From: Calditrichota bacterium
GTDB taxonomy: Bacteria > Calditrichota > Calditrichia > Calditrichales > Calditrichaceae
Assembly: GCA_024278715.1 (NCBI GenBank)
Contig: JAJRSN010000116.1
Coordinates: 1-17,331 of the forward strand
Length of the DNA: 17,331 bases
Reading direction: 5' to 3'
Below, in pieces: positions 7,084 through 14,726 of this stretch. The translations under genes and the position numbers were made by a program. Position 1 is the stretch's first letter, and every line of letters starts with the position of its first letter. The notes below the pieces were generated by a model, which saw nothing but the letters and a program-made list of their open reading frames with translations, did not search any database and had not been told where the DNA came from.

Positions 7084-8629
7084 AATTTTATTCGAAAAGT
7101 TCGAAATCGAACGCTGCGTGAAAAAAAACGCCTTTAGCGCGGTCTATCTGGCGAATCATATTTTTCTCGGCAAAAGAATCTTCCTGAAAACGCTGAACAC
7201 CAAAGCCTTGCCCGATCCAAATATTTTGCCGCGCTTTAAGCGGGAAGCGAAAATATTAGCCCGTCTGGATCACCCGAATATTATTAAGGTGCTCGATTTC
7301 GGAACCTGGAAGAATTTCTTTTACATCTCGTTCGAATATTTTGAAAGTCAGAATTTGCGTGCCTTACTTAGCTCCAAAAAACTGACGATCGGGCAAAAAG
7401 AACATCTGATCGCGCAATTGGCGGACGCTCTGGATTTTGCTCACGAGCGGGGCGTCATCCATCGTGATCTGAAACCGGAAAATATTCTGATTAATGACCT
7501 GCCGGAGCTAAAAATTGCGGATTTCGGTCTTGCCGTGATTAAAGACGAGAACAATATCACCGAAGCCGGTTCTGTGGTGGGCACTCCGGCTTACATGTCT
7601 CCCGAACAGATCAGGGGCGAAGAACTTTCGTCTGGCAGCGATTTGTTCAATTTGGGAATTATCATTTATGAGATGTTCAAAGGGAAAAATCCCTTTTTAG
7701 GATCAGATGCCGGAGCGACGCTTAATAATATTCTGAATTTTAATCCGCAGGATCTGGAGAAAACCTATTCCGACTTCCCTGAGAATATCCAAAAAATTGT
7801 AAAAGGGTTGTTGCAAAAAGAGCCGCAGCGCCGTTTCCGCTCCGCCGCAGAAATTCTGCGCTTTTTGCCGAGCCGAGCCGGAGCCGCGAAAAAATCAAAG
7901 ACCAAAAAAAGGAATTTGTTATTTCCGATAATCGCTGCCGGACTTTTGCTGATATTAATTTTTATTTTCGTCGTCCTTTTGAAAAGCCGATCGCCGCAAA
8001 AAAAGCAAACGTCTTTCGTGCCGGATACAACAAAGGCAGTTCCCGCTCAAACCCGGGAAATCCCGACAGACACGTCGTCTTTACCTTCAGCCGCAAAACG
8101 GGAGGCGGTTCCGATAGTAAAAAACAAAGAGCTAAATCCGGACATTAAAAAAATGGAATCGGAGGCGGCGGTAAACAAAATCAGCAAACCGGTTAAAGGA
8201 AGTTTGTGGATTGACTGCCTGCCGTGGGCAAAGGTGATCATAGATTCGGTGACAGAAATGACGACGCCGTTAAAACAGTCGGTTACGCTGGACAGCGGAT
8301 GGCACCATTTAAAGCTGAAGCATCCGGCATATCCCGATTACGAAACGCGGATTTATGTTCCGCCCGCTGAAACAGTGGTCTTTAAAGCCAATCTGGATAC
8401 TTTGTTCGGTTATCTGGATTGCGAAGTCTATCCCTGGGGTAAGATTTTTGTTGACGGCAAATACATCGATGATAGTCCCATGCGTTCGCCGCTGCGGATT
8501 ATTCCCGGAGAACATGTTCTGACGATTACCAATCCGCAATTCCCGACTTATGAAAAAAGGTTTACAGTCAATAAAAATGATACCCTTCAAATTCGGGTAA
8601 AATTGAATTTCGACAATCAGGAAAAGTAA
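7061..8629 (+). CDS. Membrane Ser/Thr protein kinase with two periplasmic PEGA repeats
   Basis: A 522-residue Hanks-type kinase. Kinase domain (about 12-270): VAIK-type Lys43, helix-C Glu62, catalytic loop HRDLKPEN (134-141), DFG (154-156), activation/P+1 motif GTPAYMSPEQ (from 174). A basic stretch KKSKTKKR precedes one membrane segment at about 285-308. Next is a Ser/Thr/Pro/Lys-rich linker, then two PEGA-type beta repeats from about 380 and 450. They share the pattern G-x-L-x6-P-W-(A/G)-K-(V/I)-x-(I/V)-D, so the kinase is cytosolic and the PEGA part periplasmic. Odd: the glycine-rich loop reads RCVKKNAFSAVYLA and has lost the usual glycines. Start: GTG at 7061, overlapping the activator gene by 23 nt; it is the only usable start before the kinase fold because an in-frame stop (TAG) lies 4-6 nt upstream. 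The overlap implies translational coupling. Likely partners are the activator and the lipoprotein (inference). Confidence 0.92.
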   Translation: MSGKTQPEILFEKFEIERCVKKNAFSAVYLANHIFLGKRIFLKTLNTKALPDPNILPRFKREAKILARLDHPNIIKVLDFGTWKNFFYISFEYFESQNLRALLSSKKLTIGQKEHLIAQLADALDFAHERGVIHRDLKPENILINDLPELKIADFGLAVIKDENNITEAGSVVGTPAYMSPEQIRGEELSSGSDLFNLGIIIYEMFKGKNPFLGSDAGATLNNILNFNPQDLEKTYSDFPENIQKIVKGLLQKEPQRRFRSAAEILRFLPSRAGAAKKSKTKKRNLLFPIIAAGLLLILIFIFVVLLKSRSPQKKQTSFVPDTTKAVPAQTREIPTDTSSLPSAAKREAVPIVKNKELNPDIKKMESEAAVNKISKPVKGSLWIDCLPWAKVIIDSVTEMTTPLKQSVTLDSGWHHLKLKHPAYPDYETRIYVPPAETVVFKANLDTLFGYLDCEVYPWGKIFVDGKYIDDSPMRSPLRIIPGEHVLTITNPQFPTYEKRFTVNKNDTLQIRVKLNFDNQEK

Positions 8630-8641
8630 AAGAAATAGAAG

Positions 8642-8657
8642 TGGCATTATTTTTGTA
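8642..8657 (+). promoter_or_regulatory. Promoter-like element TGGCATTATTTTTGTA: sigma-54-like, also contains TAnnTTTG
   Basis: Against the sigma-54 consensus TGGCAC-N5-TTGCA this has TGGCA at -24, correct spacing, and TTGTA at -12 (the usual C is T). It also contains TATTTTTG, an exact match to the Bacteroidota primary-sigma -7 box TAnnTTTG, though no TTTG is found at -33. It starts 12 nt after the kinase stop and 52 nt before the kelch gene. An almost identical element precedes the gene at 11006. Confidence 0.45.
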
Positions 8658-8693
8658 AATATTAAGTAATAAAAATATATCGAGACAATCGTT

Positions 8694-9989
8694 ATGAAAC
8701 ACCGGCTTTTTAATTTTTTTGTTTTCCTTTTACTTTTGCCGTTGCTGCTCAGGGCGCAAGAGGAAACCTGGCAGATTATCGGACAAATGCCCTATCCGGT
8801 TAAAGGCGCGCAGGCAATTGTGAAGGATTCGCTAATTTACGTTTTCGGAGGTTACACCGATTCCACCTATTCCACGACCAATTTAATACAGGTTTTCAAT
8901 CCGTCGAAAAATGAATGGCGCATTGCCGCGGATACCCTTCGCTTCCGGCGTTACGGGCTTTCGGCTGCCAATTACCGCAACAGCGTAATCCTTTTCGGAG
9001 GAACCGCTGAAAATGACTCCAGCCTGGAGATGTGGGATTTCATGGACGGCACCTATATTTACGATCAAAACCGCATATTCAACCGGCAGTTTTCCACTTC
9101 GCAGGTCTATCAAAATAATCTGTACATTTTTGGCGGATATGTTTCGGGATATTCCCAATCCGATACGATAAAAGTTCCTTACCTGATCGAATATTACGTT
9201 CCGGGCGCCGCGGTTACTTTCAGCCGTCCGAGCAGCTTTTCCGAAACGGAATATTCGGATCAGGATGTAATCCAGCAGATGTCGGCGATCGTGGATCAAA
9301 CGATTCTTGTTATGGGAGGCGCGCTGAACGGAATTCTGAAAGATATTTACACCTTTGATATTGCAACTCATGAATGGCAGAAGTCCTCGTGGACATTATT
9401 TGAAGAGCGGGCAGCCGGGGCAGCGGTAACGCTTGCCGACGGTTCCGTTGCCATTATCGGCGGTTACAACGAAAGCGCGCCCGCCCTGGCTTCGGGTGAA
9501 AGGATTTATGTTAAGGACAAATACATCGTAAATATGGAGCCGCTGCCTCAATTAAATATCGCGCGATCGGAATTGACAGCCGTGTTTTTCGACAGCTCCG
9601 TTTATGTTTTCGGTGGGAAAGATGTTCTGGGAAATTGCGCTTCTTCGGTTGAAAAATTAAAGATACAGCCGCAATTCACGCCGGTCAGGTCGAGGAGCGG
9701 GACTATCCCAGATAAAATCGTTCTGTTAGACAACTATCCCAATCCCTTCAATAGTTCGACAACCATTAAATTTTACGTCAACCGGACGCAAGCCCTGTCG
9801 CTAAGCATTTACTCGATCACGGGAACGCGTGTTGTTACGCTTGTAAACGGCGTTCTTGCCGCGGGAGAGTACAGTTACAAATGGAACGGTAAAGACGCCT
9901 ACGGACATGACGTGGCGAGCGGCGTCTATTTTTACCGGCTTTCCACGGCTACCGGCACGCAAACCAAACGCCTGATTGTTTTGAGGTGA
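8694..9989 (+). CDS. Secreted six-kelch beta-propeller protein with T9SS sorting domain
   Basis: A 431-residue exported protein. The signal peptide MKHRLFNFFVFLLLLPLLLRAQ is typical. Six kelch-type blades are marked by hydrophobic-GG motifs: VFGGYTDS, LFGGTAEN, IFGGYVSG, VMGGALNG, IIGGYNES and VFGGKDVL. This is enough for one complete six-bladed propeller, a binding scaffold with no predicted catalysis. The C-terminal 85-90 residues form a type A T9SS sorting domain. It begins at the DNYPNPFN signature (Asn347), contains LSLSIYSITG and a GVYFYRL strand, and ends in basic KRLIVLR. The protein should be exported by Sec, carried across the outer membrane by the type IX system and left at the surface or released. 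Start: ATG at 8694; no strong Shine-Dalgarno is visible. The DUF5683-like gene follows after 3 nt, so the two are co-transcribed. Confidence 0.85.
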   Translation: MKHRLFNFFVFLLLLPLLLRAQEETWQIIGQMPYPVKGAQAIVKDSLIYVFGGYTDSTYSTTNLIQVFNPSKNEWRIAADTLRFRRYGLSAANYRNSVILFGGTAENDSSLEMWDFMDGTYIYDQNRIFNRQFSTSQVYQNNLYIFGGYVSGYSQSDTIKVPYLIEYYVPGAAVTFSRPSSFSETEYSDQDVIQQMSAIVDQTILVMGGALNGILKDIYTFDIATHEWQKSSWTLFEERAAGAAVTLADGSVAIIGGYNESAPALASGERIYVKDKYIVNMEPLPQLNIARSELTAVFFDSSVYVFGGKDVLGNCASSVEKLKIQPQFTPVRSRSGTIPDKIVLLDNYPNPFNSSTTIKFYVNRTQALSLSIYSITGTRVVTLVNGVLAAGEYSYKWNGKDAYGHDVASGVYFYRLSTATGTQTKRLIVLR

Positions 9990-9992
9990 GCT

Positions 9993-10865
9993 ATGAGTCT
10001 TTTTGCAGGAAAGCGATTGCAAGCACTATTTGATTTTTCCGGGTATCGAGGCTTTTTACGTTTACTCTCTTTTTTGCTCATTTTGGTTTTTTTCTGCCGG
10101 ATCGGACTGGCTCAAAGCATACAGGTTAAAGTATCCGATGTGCAAAAGGCGTTTTCTTCGTTTGAGTACAAAAAAGTAATTAGTCTTTCCGCTGAATTGC
10201 TGCGACAAAAAGAGAATCTGTCGGAAAACGAAATTATTGATGTTCTGCGCATGCGGGCTATCGCCTATTATGTTCTTGACGAAGACGAACTGGCGACGCT
10301 TGCCTTTCTGGAGATTTTAAAAATAAAACCGGATTATCAGTTGGATAAGCTTAAGAACTCGCCCAAAATAATCAGTTTTTTTGAAAAGATTAAAAATAAC
10401 TATCTGTCCGAAAAAAAGAAAAGCGAACAAATAAAGAAAACGGAGAATACAAAAGAACCAAAACCCGATCTTTCACGCTTTCGCAAGTCGGTGCTGCGCT
10501 CTATTGTATTTCCGGGCTGGGGACATTTGTACTCCGGTCAAAAAGAAAAGGGCTTGATATTGACGGGACTTTCGGCGGCAAGTCTTTCGGCTTCGGTTTA
10601 TTTTATTTTACGAACCAATGATTTGGAAAAAAAATACCTGAACGCCCTCGAACAAAATGATATTGACCGAAAATACACCGCTTACAACCGATCCTTTAAA
10701 ATTCGCAACGGAGTGCTGTTGGCTTATGCTTTGGTATGGGGCTACGCCCAATTTGATTTAACCGCGGCGCTGTTTCGAAATCCCAAAAGACAATTAACGC
10801 TGTCGTTATTTCCCGCGGCTGAAAATTCAATAGTAAACGGAATAAGCCTGCAGTATTCTTTTTAG
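9993..10865 (+). CDS. TPR-like / DUF5683-type membrane protein
   Basis: A 290-residue membrane protein. Residues about 20-41 (FLRLLSFLLILVFFCRIGLAQ) are a signal peptide or anchor. Residues about 42-128 are helical and look like TPR repeats. They include the segment YKKVISLSAELLRQKENLSE and a following DELATLAFLEILKIKPDYQL, a common form in FCB-group periplasmic TPR proteins. A Lys/Glu-rich linker (about 130-165) leads to SIVFPGWGHLYSGQKEKGL (about 171-190). This is the 'P-G-x-G-x-x-Y-x-G' motif of DUF5683/TM2-like domains, and two hydrophobic segments follow. Function is unknown. Start: ATG at 9993, preceded by GAGGTGAG 4 nt upstream, next to the kelch gene's stop. Co-transcription with a T9SS client hints at an envelope-assembly or surface role, but no known T9SS component is recognised in it. 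Confidence 0.65.
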   Translation: MSLFAGKRLQALFDFSGYRGFLRLLSFLLILVFFCRIGLAQSIQVKVSDVQKAFSSFEYKKVISLSAELLRQKENLSENEIIDVLRMRAIAYYVLDEDELATLAFLEILKIKPDYQLDKLKNSPKIISFFEKIKNNYLSEKKKSEQIKKTENTKEPKPDLSRFRKSVLRSIVFPGWGHLYSGQKEKGLILTGLSAASLSASVYFILRTNDLEKKYLNALEQNDIDRKYTAYNRSFKIRNGVLLAYALVWGYAQFDLTAALFRNPKRQLTLSLFPAAENSIVNGISLQYSF

Positions 10866-10954
10866 TGCGAAAAATATTCGTACCACACGAAAACAATTCG
10901 TTAAACCAAATGCAAAACATCCGATTTATCAGAGCTGAAAGCAAATATATCTTT

Positions 10955-10970
10955 TGGCATTAATTTTGAT
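10955..10970 (+). promoter_or_regulatory. Promoter-like element TGGCATTAATTTTGAT, twin of the one at 8642
   Basis: It matches the element at 8642-8655 at 13 of 14 positions. TGGCA lies at the -24 position and TTGAT at -12 with correct sigma-54 spacing, the conserved C being A. It also contains TAATTTTG, fitting TAnnTTTG. It lies 51 nt before the ATG at 11006, against 52 nt for the twin. Within it, TTAAT-TTTG-ATTAA is a small inverted repeat. It is the best signal in the 140-nt gap 10866-11005; the rest of that gap shows only a weak TTCGT/ACGAA inverted repeat (10877-10891). Confidence 0.45.
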
Positions 10971-11005
10971 TAATAAGAAATAGTTAAATTTTGTCGGGGG
11001 ATTCA

Positions 11006-13465
11006 ATGAAGAACGGTTGCCTTGTCATTTTGGCGTTATTTTTTTTGATCAATTCGGTCTTTTCTCAGGAGTTTAAAATTAACATTGAAAACGAGCCGTC
11101 CACTTTTCTTAAGCAAAATCCAAAATTATTTATCTATGAAAATGATTTTATCCTTGCGACATGGACGGATTACAGAGAAGGTGATCCAAAAGTTTATGCT
11201 CAGTTTTTAAATCAACTATTTCAACCCGTTAGGAAAAATTTCTCTATTTATGGAAATGATCAAATTATTTATTTACAAGATTCCGTTTGGGTGGCAACAA
11301 AACTCACCGATTATCAAGGCGATTATGACATGGGGTATTCTGTTTTAACGGGAAAGATTTATCATGATGAAAAGCCAATATCTTCGGAAATTGATTTTGA
11401 TATTTTCCCATGGCCCTGGTGCGGTACCGGTTTTACGGGCTATGATTATCAAATAGTTCCGTTTAGCGATTCCTTTTTATACTTTGGGCGTTACGATTCT
11501 TATTTGCAAAGCAAACGCTATGATTTGTCGGGTAATTTGATCGGAGAGCCTCAGAATTATCTGTTTAAACCCGCCTATCTAACCGCTTCGTCTTTTGAAG
11601 ACGAATCTTACATTTTGATTTTTTTAAACGATGCGATGAAAGACAATTCGGAAAAAAGTACGGGTATTTTTTTCACTCTTTTTAACGCGCAGGATTCCAT
11701 AGTGCTTGAAAAACAATTAATTAAAGATTTAAATAATTATCTTAATTATGATTATCCTTTTCATAGTTATTTTGAAATTCGCCTTAATTCCATCCCTTTA
11801 AACGACACAACTCTTTTTGTCTCCTTTTGGGAACCGGATTCAGGGCGGTTGAATTATTTCCGAATCAAGTCAAGCGGCGAAGCGGATTCTGTACGTTTCA
11901 TCGAAATGCCCTCTGTAACTTCAACCTCAAATTGTTCGTTGTCTATTAGGCGGGGAAACGATAAAAGCATTTTAATTTTAACATCAATGCTGGATTGGAA
12001 TGGAGACGCTACAAAAGTATTCAAAAATTATTTTTATTATTTTAGTGAGAGCGGCGAATTCTCGGGAAAATTTGAAATAGACTCGACAATGGGCAGGAGT
12101 TTGGGAGAAGATAATTTAATATATCTGGCGCCCGGCGATTTTTATTTGCTGAATATCAGTAACGAAGACGTTTATTTTACTCATTACCGGAATTTTAACG
12201 CGGTTGATTCTCTGAAATTGAACGATGATGAAAGGGGAAGTAATGAATCGGTTCAGACGGTTATTCCGCGAAACGATAGGTTTTTTGTGGTTTACCTGGA
12301 CGAAACCGGTTATTGGGGGCGATGGGTCACAAACAACGGAATACCAAAGGGGGAAGAAATAAAACTGACAGGATGGCGGTATAATTTTTTCCCTGATAAT
12401 TCTGTGTTGCAGGTATGGTACAATCCGTACGCAACAGGCTACTCGATTTATGATCCGGATTTTAATTTGCAGTTTAGCGATACCCTGTTCTTTTCCGATT
12501 ATTATCATTCGGTTAAAGCGGCGGCTAAAATAGTTTCCGACACTTCCTTTATTTTTGCCTATTCGGATAACAGAAATATTAAAATACACAAGTTTTCCCG
12601 TTCCGGTCGCCTGCTTAATTCGGTTGAAACAACAGCGGAAGCATATATCCGGAATCTGAGAATTTTTCAAACTTCGGACGATGCTTTCTGGCTAACGTGG
12701 TATAATTTCGCTCAAAAATTTTCTTACGAGTTAAAACCCTTAAGCGCGGTTAAAGAGTTCGATAACGAGATCAAGCTTGTTTTTGATCCACAGGTTTTCC
12801 TTTTAACCCGTGAGAAAGGATTTTTAGAAGGTGCTATAGTTTCATTGACCGGAGATACACTTTTTGGATCGCTCCAATTGACTCCTTATTGTGAACAGAC
12901 AGGCGATCCTGTTCAATTATCGGAAAATGCGTTTTTAGTACCATTTATTAAAGACGGCGATCTCATGGCTAATTCTTTCAACCTTTCCGGAGAAGTGTTA
13001 AATGAGAATGTCTTAATCAGCCAGGAAACGGAAGCGAATAAAAAGAATCCTTTAGTCATGCCCTATGGTAATCTATTGTTTTTTGCCTGGGATGAGCTCA
13101 GTACTGAGGGAGACGGGTATGATGTGATGGGTAGAATTCTACCGGTAAAAAACTTCACGGAAGTTTCATCATATCGGCAACGGGCGATGTCCTTCAAGTT
13201 AAAACAGAATTATCCCAATCCGTTCAATCCGCAAACAACCATTTATTACGAAATTACGAAAACTGATTTTGTGGAATTGTCCGTTTACAATCTTCTCGGG
13301 CAGAAAATCCGCACGCTGGTCAGGGAAAAACAATCGCCGGGAGAGCATCAAATTATTTGGGACGGCAGGAACGACAGGGGAGCGCCCGTTGTCAGCGGAG
13401 TGTATCTGTATCGGTTAAAAACGGGCGAAGGACTAATAACCAAAAAGATGATTCTGGTGAGATAG
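11006..13465 (+). CDS. Large secreted protein with T9SS sorting domain
   Basis: An 819-residue exported protein. The signal peptide MKNGCLVILALFFLINSVFSQ is clear. The long middle region (about 25-725) is beta-rich with recurring aromatic-Asp patterns. It contains LATWTDYREGDPKVYAQFL near the N-terminus, a 'W-x-D-x-R-x-G-D' motif seen in repeat-type propeller-like extracellular proteins of this group. Later segments (FVVYLDETGYWGRW, FIFAYSDNRNIKIHKFS, FFAWDELSTEGDGYDVMGRI) look like further blades of the same kind. No enzyme motif is seen. The last 90 residues are a type A T9SS sorting domain: QNYPNPFNPQTTI (Asn735), VYNLLGQKIRTLV, GVYLYRLKTG and basic end KKMILVR. Start: ATG at 11006, with GGGGG 6 nt upstream; the in-frame TTG at 10991 lies before that ribosome site and is rejected. 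A surface-exposed or released adhesion or structural protein is likely. Confidence 0.75.
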   Translation: MKNGCLVILALFFLINSVFSQEFKINIENEPSTFLKQNPKLFIYENDFILATWTDYREGDPKVYAQFLNQLFQPVRKNFSIYGNDQIIYLQDSVWVATKLTDYQGDYDMGYSVLTGKIYHDEKPISSEIDFDIFPWPWCGTGFTGYDYQIVPFSDSFLYFGRYDSYLQSKRYDLSGNLIGEPQNYLFKPAYLTASSFEDESYILIFLNDAMKDNSEKSTGIFFTLFNAQDSIVLEKQLIKDLNNYLNYDYPFHSYFEIRLNSIPLNDTTLFVSFWEPDSGRLNYFRIKSSGEADSVRFIEMPSVTSTSNCSLSIRRGNDKSILILTSMLDWNGDATKVFKNYFYYFSESGEFSGKFEIDSTMGRSLGEDNLIYLAPGDFYLLNISNEDVYFTHYRNFNAVDSLKLNDDERGSNESVQTVIPRNDRFFVVYLDETGYWGRWVTNNGIPKGEEIKLTGWRYNFFPDNSVLQVWYNPYATGYSIYDPDFNLQFSDTLFFSDYYHSVKAAAKIVSDTSFIFAYSDNRNIKIHKFSRSGRLLNSVETTAEAYIRNLRIFQTSDDAFWLTWYNFAQKFSYELKPLSAVKEFDNEIKLVFDPQVFLLTREKGFLEGAIVSLTGDTLFGSLQLTPYCEQTGDPVQLSENAFLVPFIKDGDLMANSFNLSGEVLNENVLISQETEANKKNPLVMPYGNLLFFAWDELSTEGDGYDVMGRILPVKNFTEVSSYRQRAMSFKLKQNYPNPFNPQTTIYYEITKTDFVELSVYNLLGQKIRTLVREKQSPGEHQIIWDGRNDRGAPVVSGVYLYRLKTGEGLITKKMILVR

Positions 13466-13480
13466 GCAGAGAGCGGAGTT

Positions 13481-13531
13481 ATGAAAAAAGCTTGGTGTGA
13501 GGGATTGGTTTATCGGGGATTTTTACAATGA
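13481..13531 (+). CDS. Possible 16-residue leader ORF coupled to the next gene
   Basis: ATG at 13481 opens a 16-codon frame (MKKAWCEGLVYRGFLQ). Its TGA overlaps the ATG of the gene at 13528 in the classic ATGA arrangement. A GGAG stands only 2 nt before the ATG, which is close for a ribosome site. It could be a translationally coupled leader peptide, or chance. Confidence 0.2.
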   Translation: MKKAWCEGLVYRGFLQ

Positions 13532-14085
13532 AAATTAAATTTGTTTTACCTGTTTTAAGTTTATTATTCATCGTGCAGTGCCGCGATTTTTCAACCATTT
13601 ACTCCGCCAATTATGAAAGTATTACCCTGGACGAGATCTATCACAAAGGAATCATTAACTTTGTTAATAAAGAAATAAATTTAAAATCCAAGGTTTACTG
13701 GCATAGTTCAAATATGACCTTCGACGGACCTTCGGATACGACCTTTGCGGGATTATTAAGACTTAAATTTGAGAACGGCGATAACTACATAGATGATCCG
13801 CGCTTTAAAAATCAAGAGCGCGGTAATTTGTTTGTGGTGTCGAAATTCATCGAAAAAAGAGTGGATGATAATTTTACGGAAAAGTACTATTTTAAAGAGG
13901 ATTCCCTTTCCAATTCAAAAATGAATTACATTTTAAAGGGAAAAATCCAATTCAGAAAATGGTTGAAAATTTCCCGGGAAAGTTTAAACGATTCGTTATT
14001 TATTAAGCAGTGCAACAATGTCGTTTATTGGAGTCAAACGTTTGAGTTTGAAGTTGGCGATATTTTAGCAACAATTCCGGAATGA
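13528..14085 (+). CDS. Small exported protein, possible lipoprotein, unknown function
   Basis: A 185-residue protein not recognised as a known family. The N-terminus MKIKFVLPVLSLLFIVQC is a signal peptide with Cys18 where a lipid cysteine would be. The lipobox is poor, however: V-Q-C has glutamine at -1 where Gly/Ala/Ser is usual, so lipidation is uncertain. The mature part alternates hydrophobic and charged residues, as in a small beta-rich domain (for example LKSKVYWHSSNMTFDG, then NLFVVSKFIEKRV and NYILKGKIQFRKWLKI). No metal or catalytic motif is seen. Start: ATG at 13528, with CGGGG about 9 nt upstream. It lies 62 nt after the large T9SS gene and 23 nt before the next gene, all on one strand, so it probably belongs to the same envelope operon. 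Confidence 0.55.
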   Translation: MKIKFVLPVLSLLFIVQCRDFSTIYSANYESITLDEIYHKGIINFVNKEINLKSKVYWHSSNMTFDGPSDTTFAGLLRLKFENGDNYIDDPRFKNQERGNLFVVSKFIEKRVDDNFTEKYYFKEDSLSNSKMNYILKGKIQFRKWLKISRESLNDSLFIKQCNNVVYWSQTFEFEVGDILATIPE

Positions 14086-14108
14086 TCAAAAACAGGAGTT
14101 AAACCGTT

Positions 14109-14672
14109 TTGATAAAAATGAATGTTCGCCTCAATATTTTTCTGATTTTTAGCCTGAATTTTGTAAACGGACAGGGGCTCGATTTCTTCGGGGAGGAATT
14201 GAGTTTTTTCCTGACAAAAGATGTGTTCACGGTTCAGGGCATTTACTATTTTGCCAATACGACGTCCGCGCCTTTTAGCGGTTTTATTTATTACCCCTTT
14301 CCGGATTCGAACATCACGGAGTTAAAGATTTTTAACGACCAATTTCAACGCATTAATTTCACGTTTGATGATGATAAATCGGGCGTGCGTTTTCCTGTTA
14401 AAATTGCGCCGAAAGATACGGTGTTTTTAATTGTTCGATACAGGCAAAAAGTAATAAAACCCCGGGTTGAATATATTTTGACTTCGACTCAATTATGGCG
14501 CCGACCTTTGAAGACAGCGCATTTTCAATTGGTTGCCGATTCCGCGTTACACATTCGGTCGTTTTCCTATCCTCCGGCAAACACAAAAAAGCATAAAGAC
14601 CGAATGTTTTACACGTGGAATTTTAAAGATTTCTATCCGACTAAAAACTTTATCATCGACTTTAGCCGGTGA
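14109..14672 (+). CDS. Small secreted beta-sandwich protein, VIT-like, unknown function
   Basis: A 187-residue exported protein. The signal peptide MIKMNVRLNIFLIFSLNFVNGQ is short and hydrophobic. The mature part resembles the opening of VIT-type beta-sandwich domains: VQGIYYFANTTSAPFSGFIYYPFPDSNITELKI, read in two parts, follows the pattern 'v.g.y.f.N.t..p..g...YPFP....v..l.i'. It continues with PVKIAPKDTVFLIVRYRQ, similar to the 'v.pg....v...Y.q' part of VIT domains. The next gene encodes a true VIT-VWA protein, so this may be a stand-alone partner. The resemblance is by eye and may be only shared fold grammar. Start: TTG at 14109 has AGGAG 10 nt upstream; the ATG at 14118 is 19 nt from it, so TTG is preferred. 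There is no T9SS sorting domain, so it may stay in the periplasm. Confidence 0.55.
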   Translation: MIKMNVRLNIFLIFSLNFVNGQGLDFFGEELSFFLTKDVFTVQGIYYFANTTSAPFSGFIYYPFPDSNITELKIFNDQFQRINFTFDDDKSGVRFPVKIAPKDTVFLIVRYRQKVIKPRVEYILTSTQLWRRPLKTAHFQLVADSALHIRSFSYPPANTKKHKDRMFYTWNFKDFYPTKNFIIDFSR

Positions 14673-14726
14673 ATAAGGGCTTAAGTATGTTGAGTTTAAG
14701 TAAAATTAACAAATAACGGAGGTAAC

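Noticed and set aside
8883..9371. Minus-strand open frame of 162 codons
   Set aside because: It is antisense to the kelch repeats and reflects their codon bias; there is no ribosome site or recognisable motif.
10991..11005. Upstream TTG start of the large T9SS protein
   Set aside because: It would place the GGGGG ribosome site inside the gene; the ATG at 11006 starts a clean signal peptide.
12116..12670. Minus-strand open frame of 184 codons
   Set aside because: It is antisense to the large T9SS protein and its Ile/Arg/Asn-rich translation shows no domain.
14074..14083. Perfect palindrome ATTCCGGAAT near a stop codon
   Set aside because: Only 10 nt with no loop, inside the coding end; likely chance.
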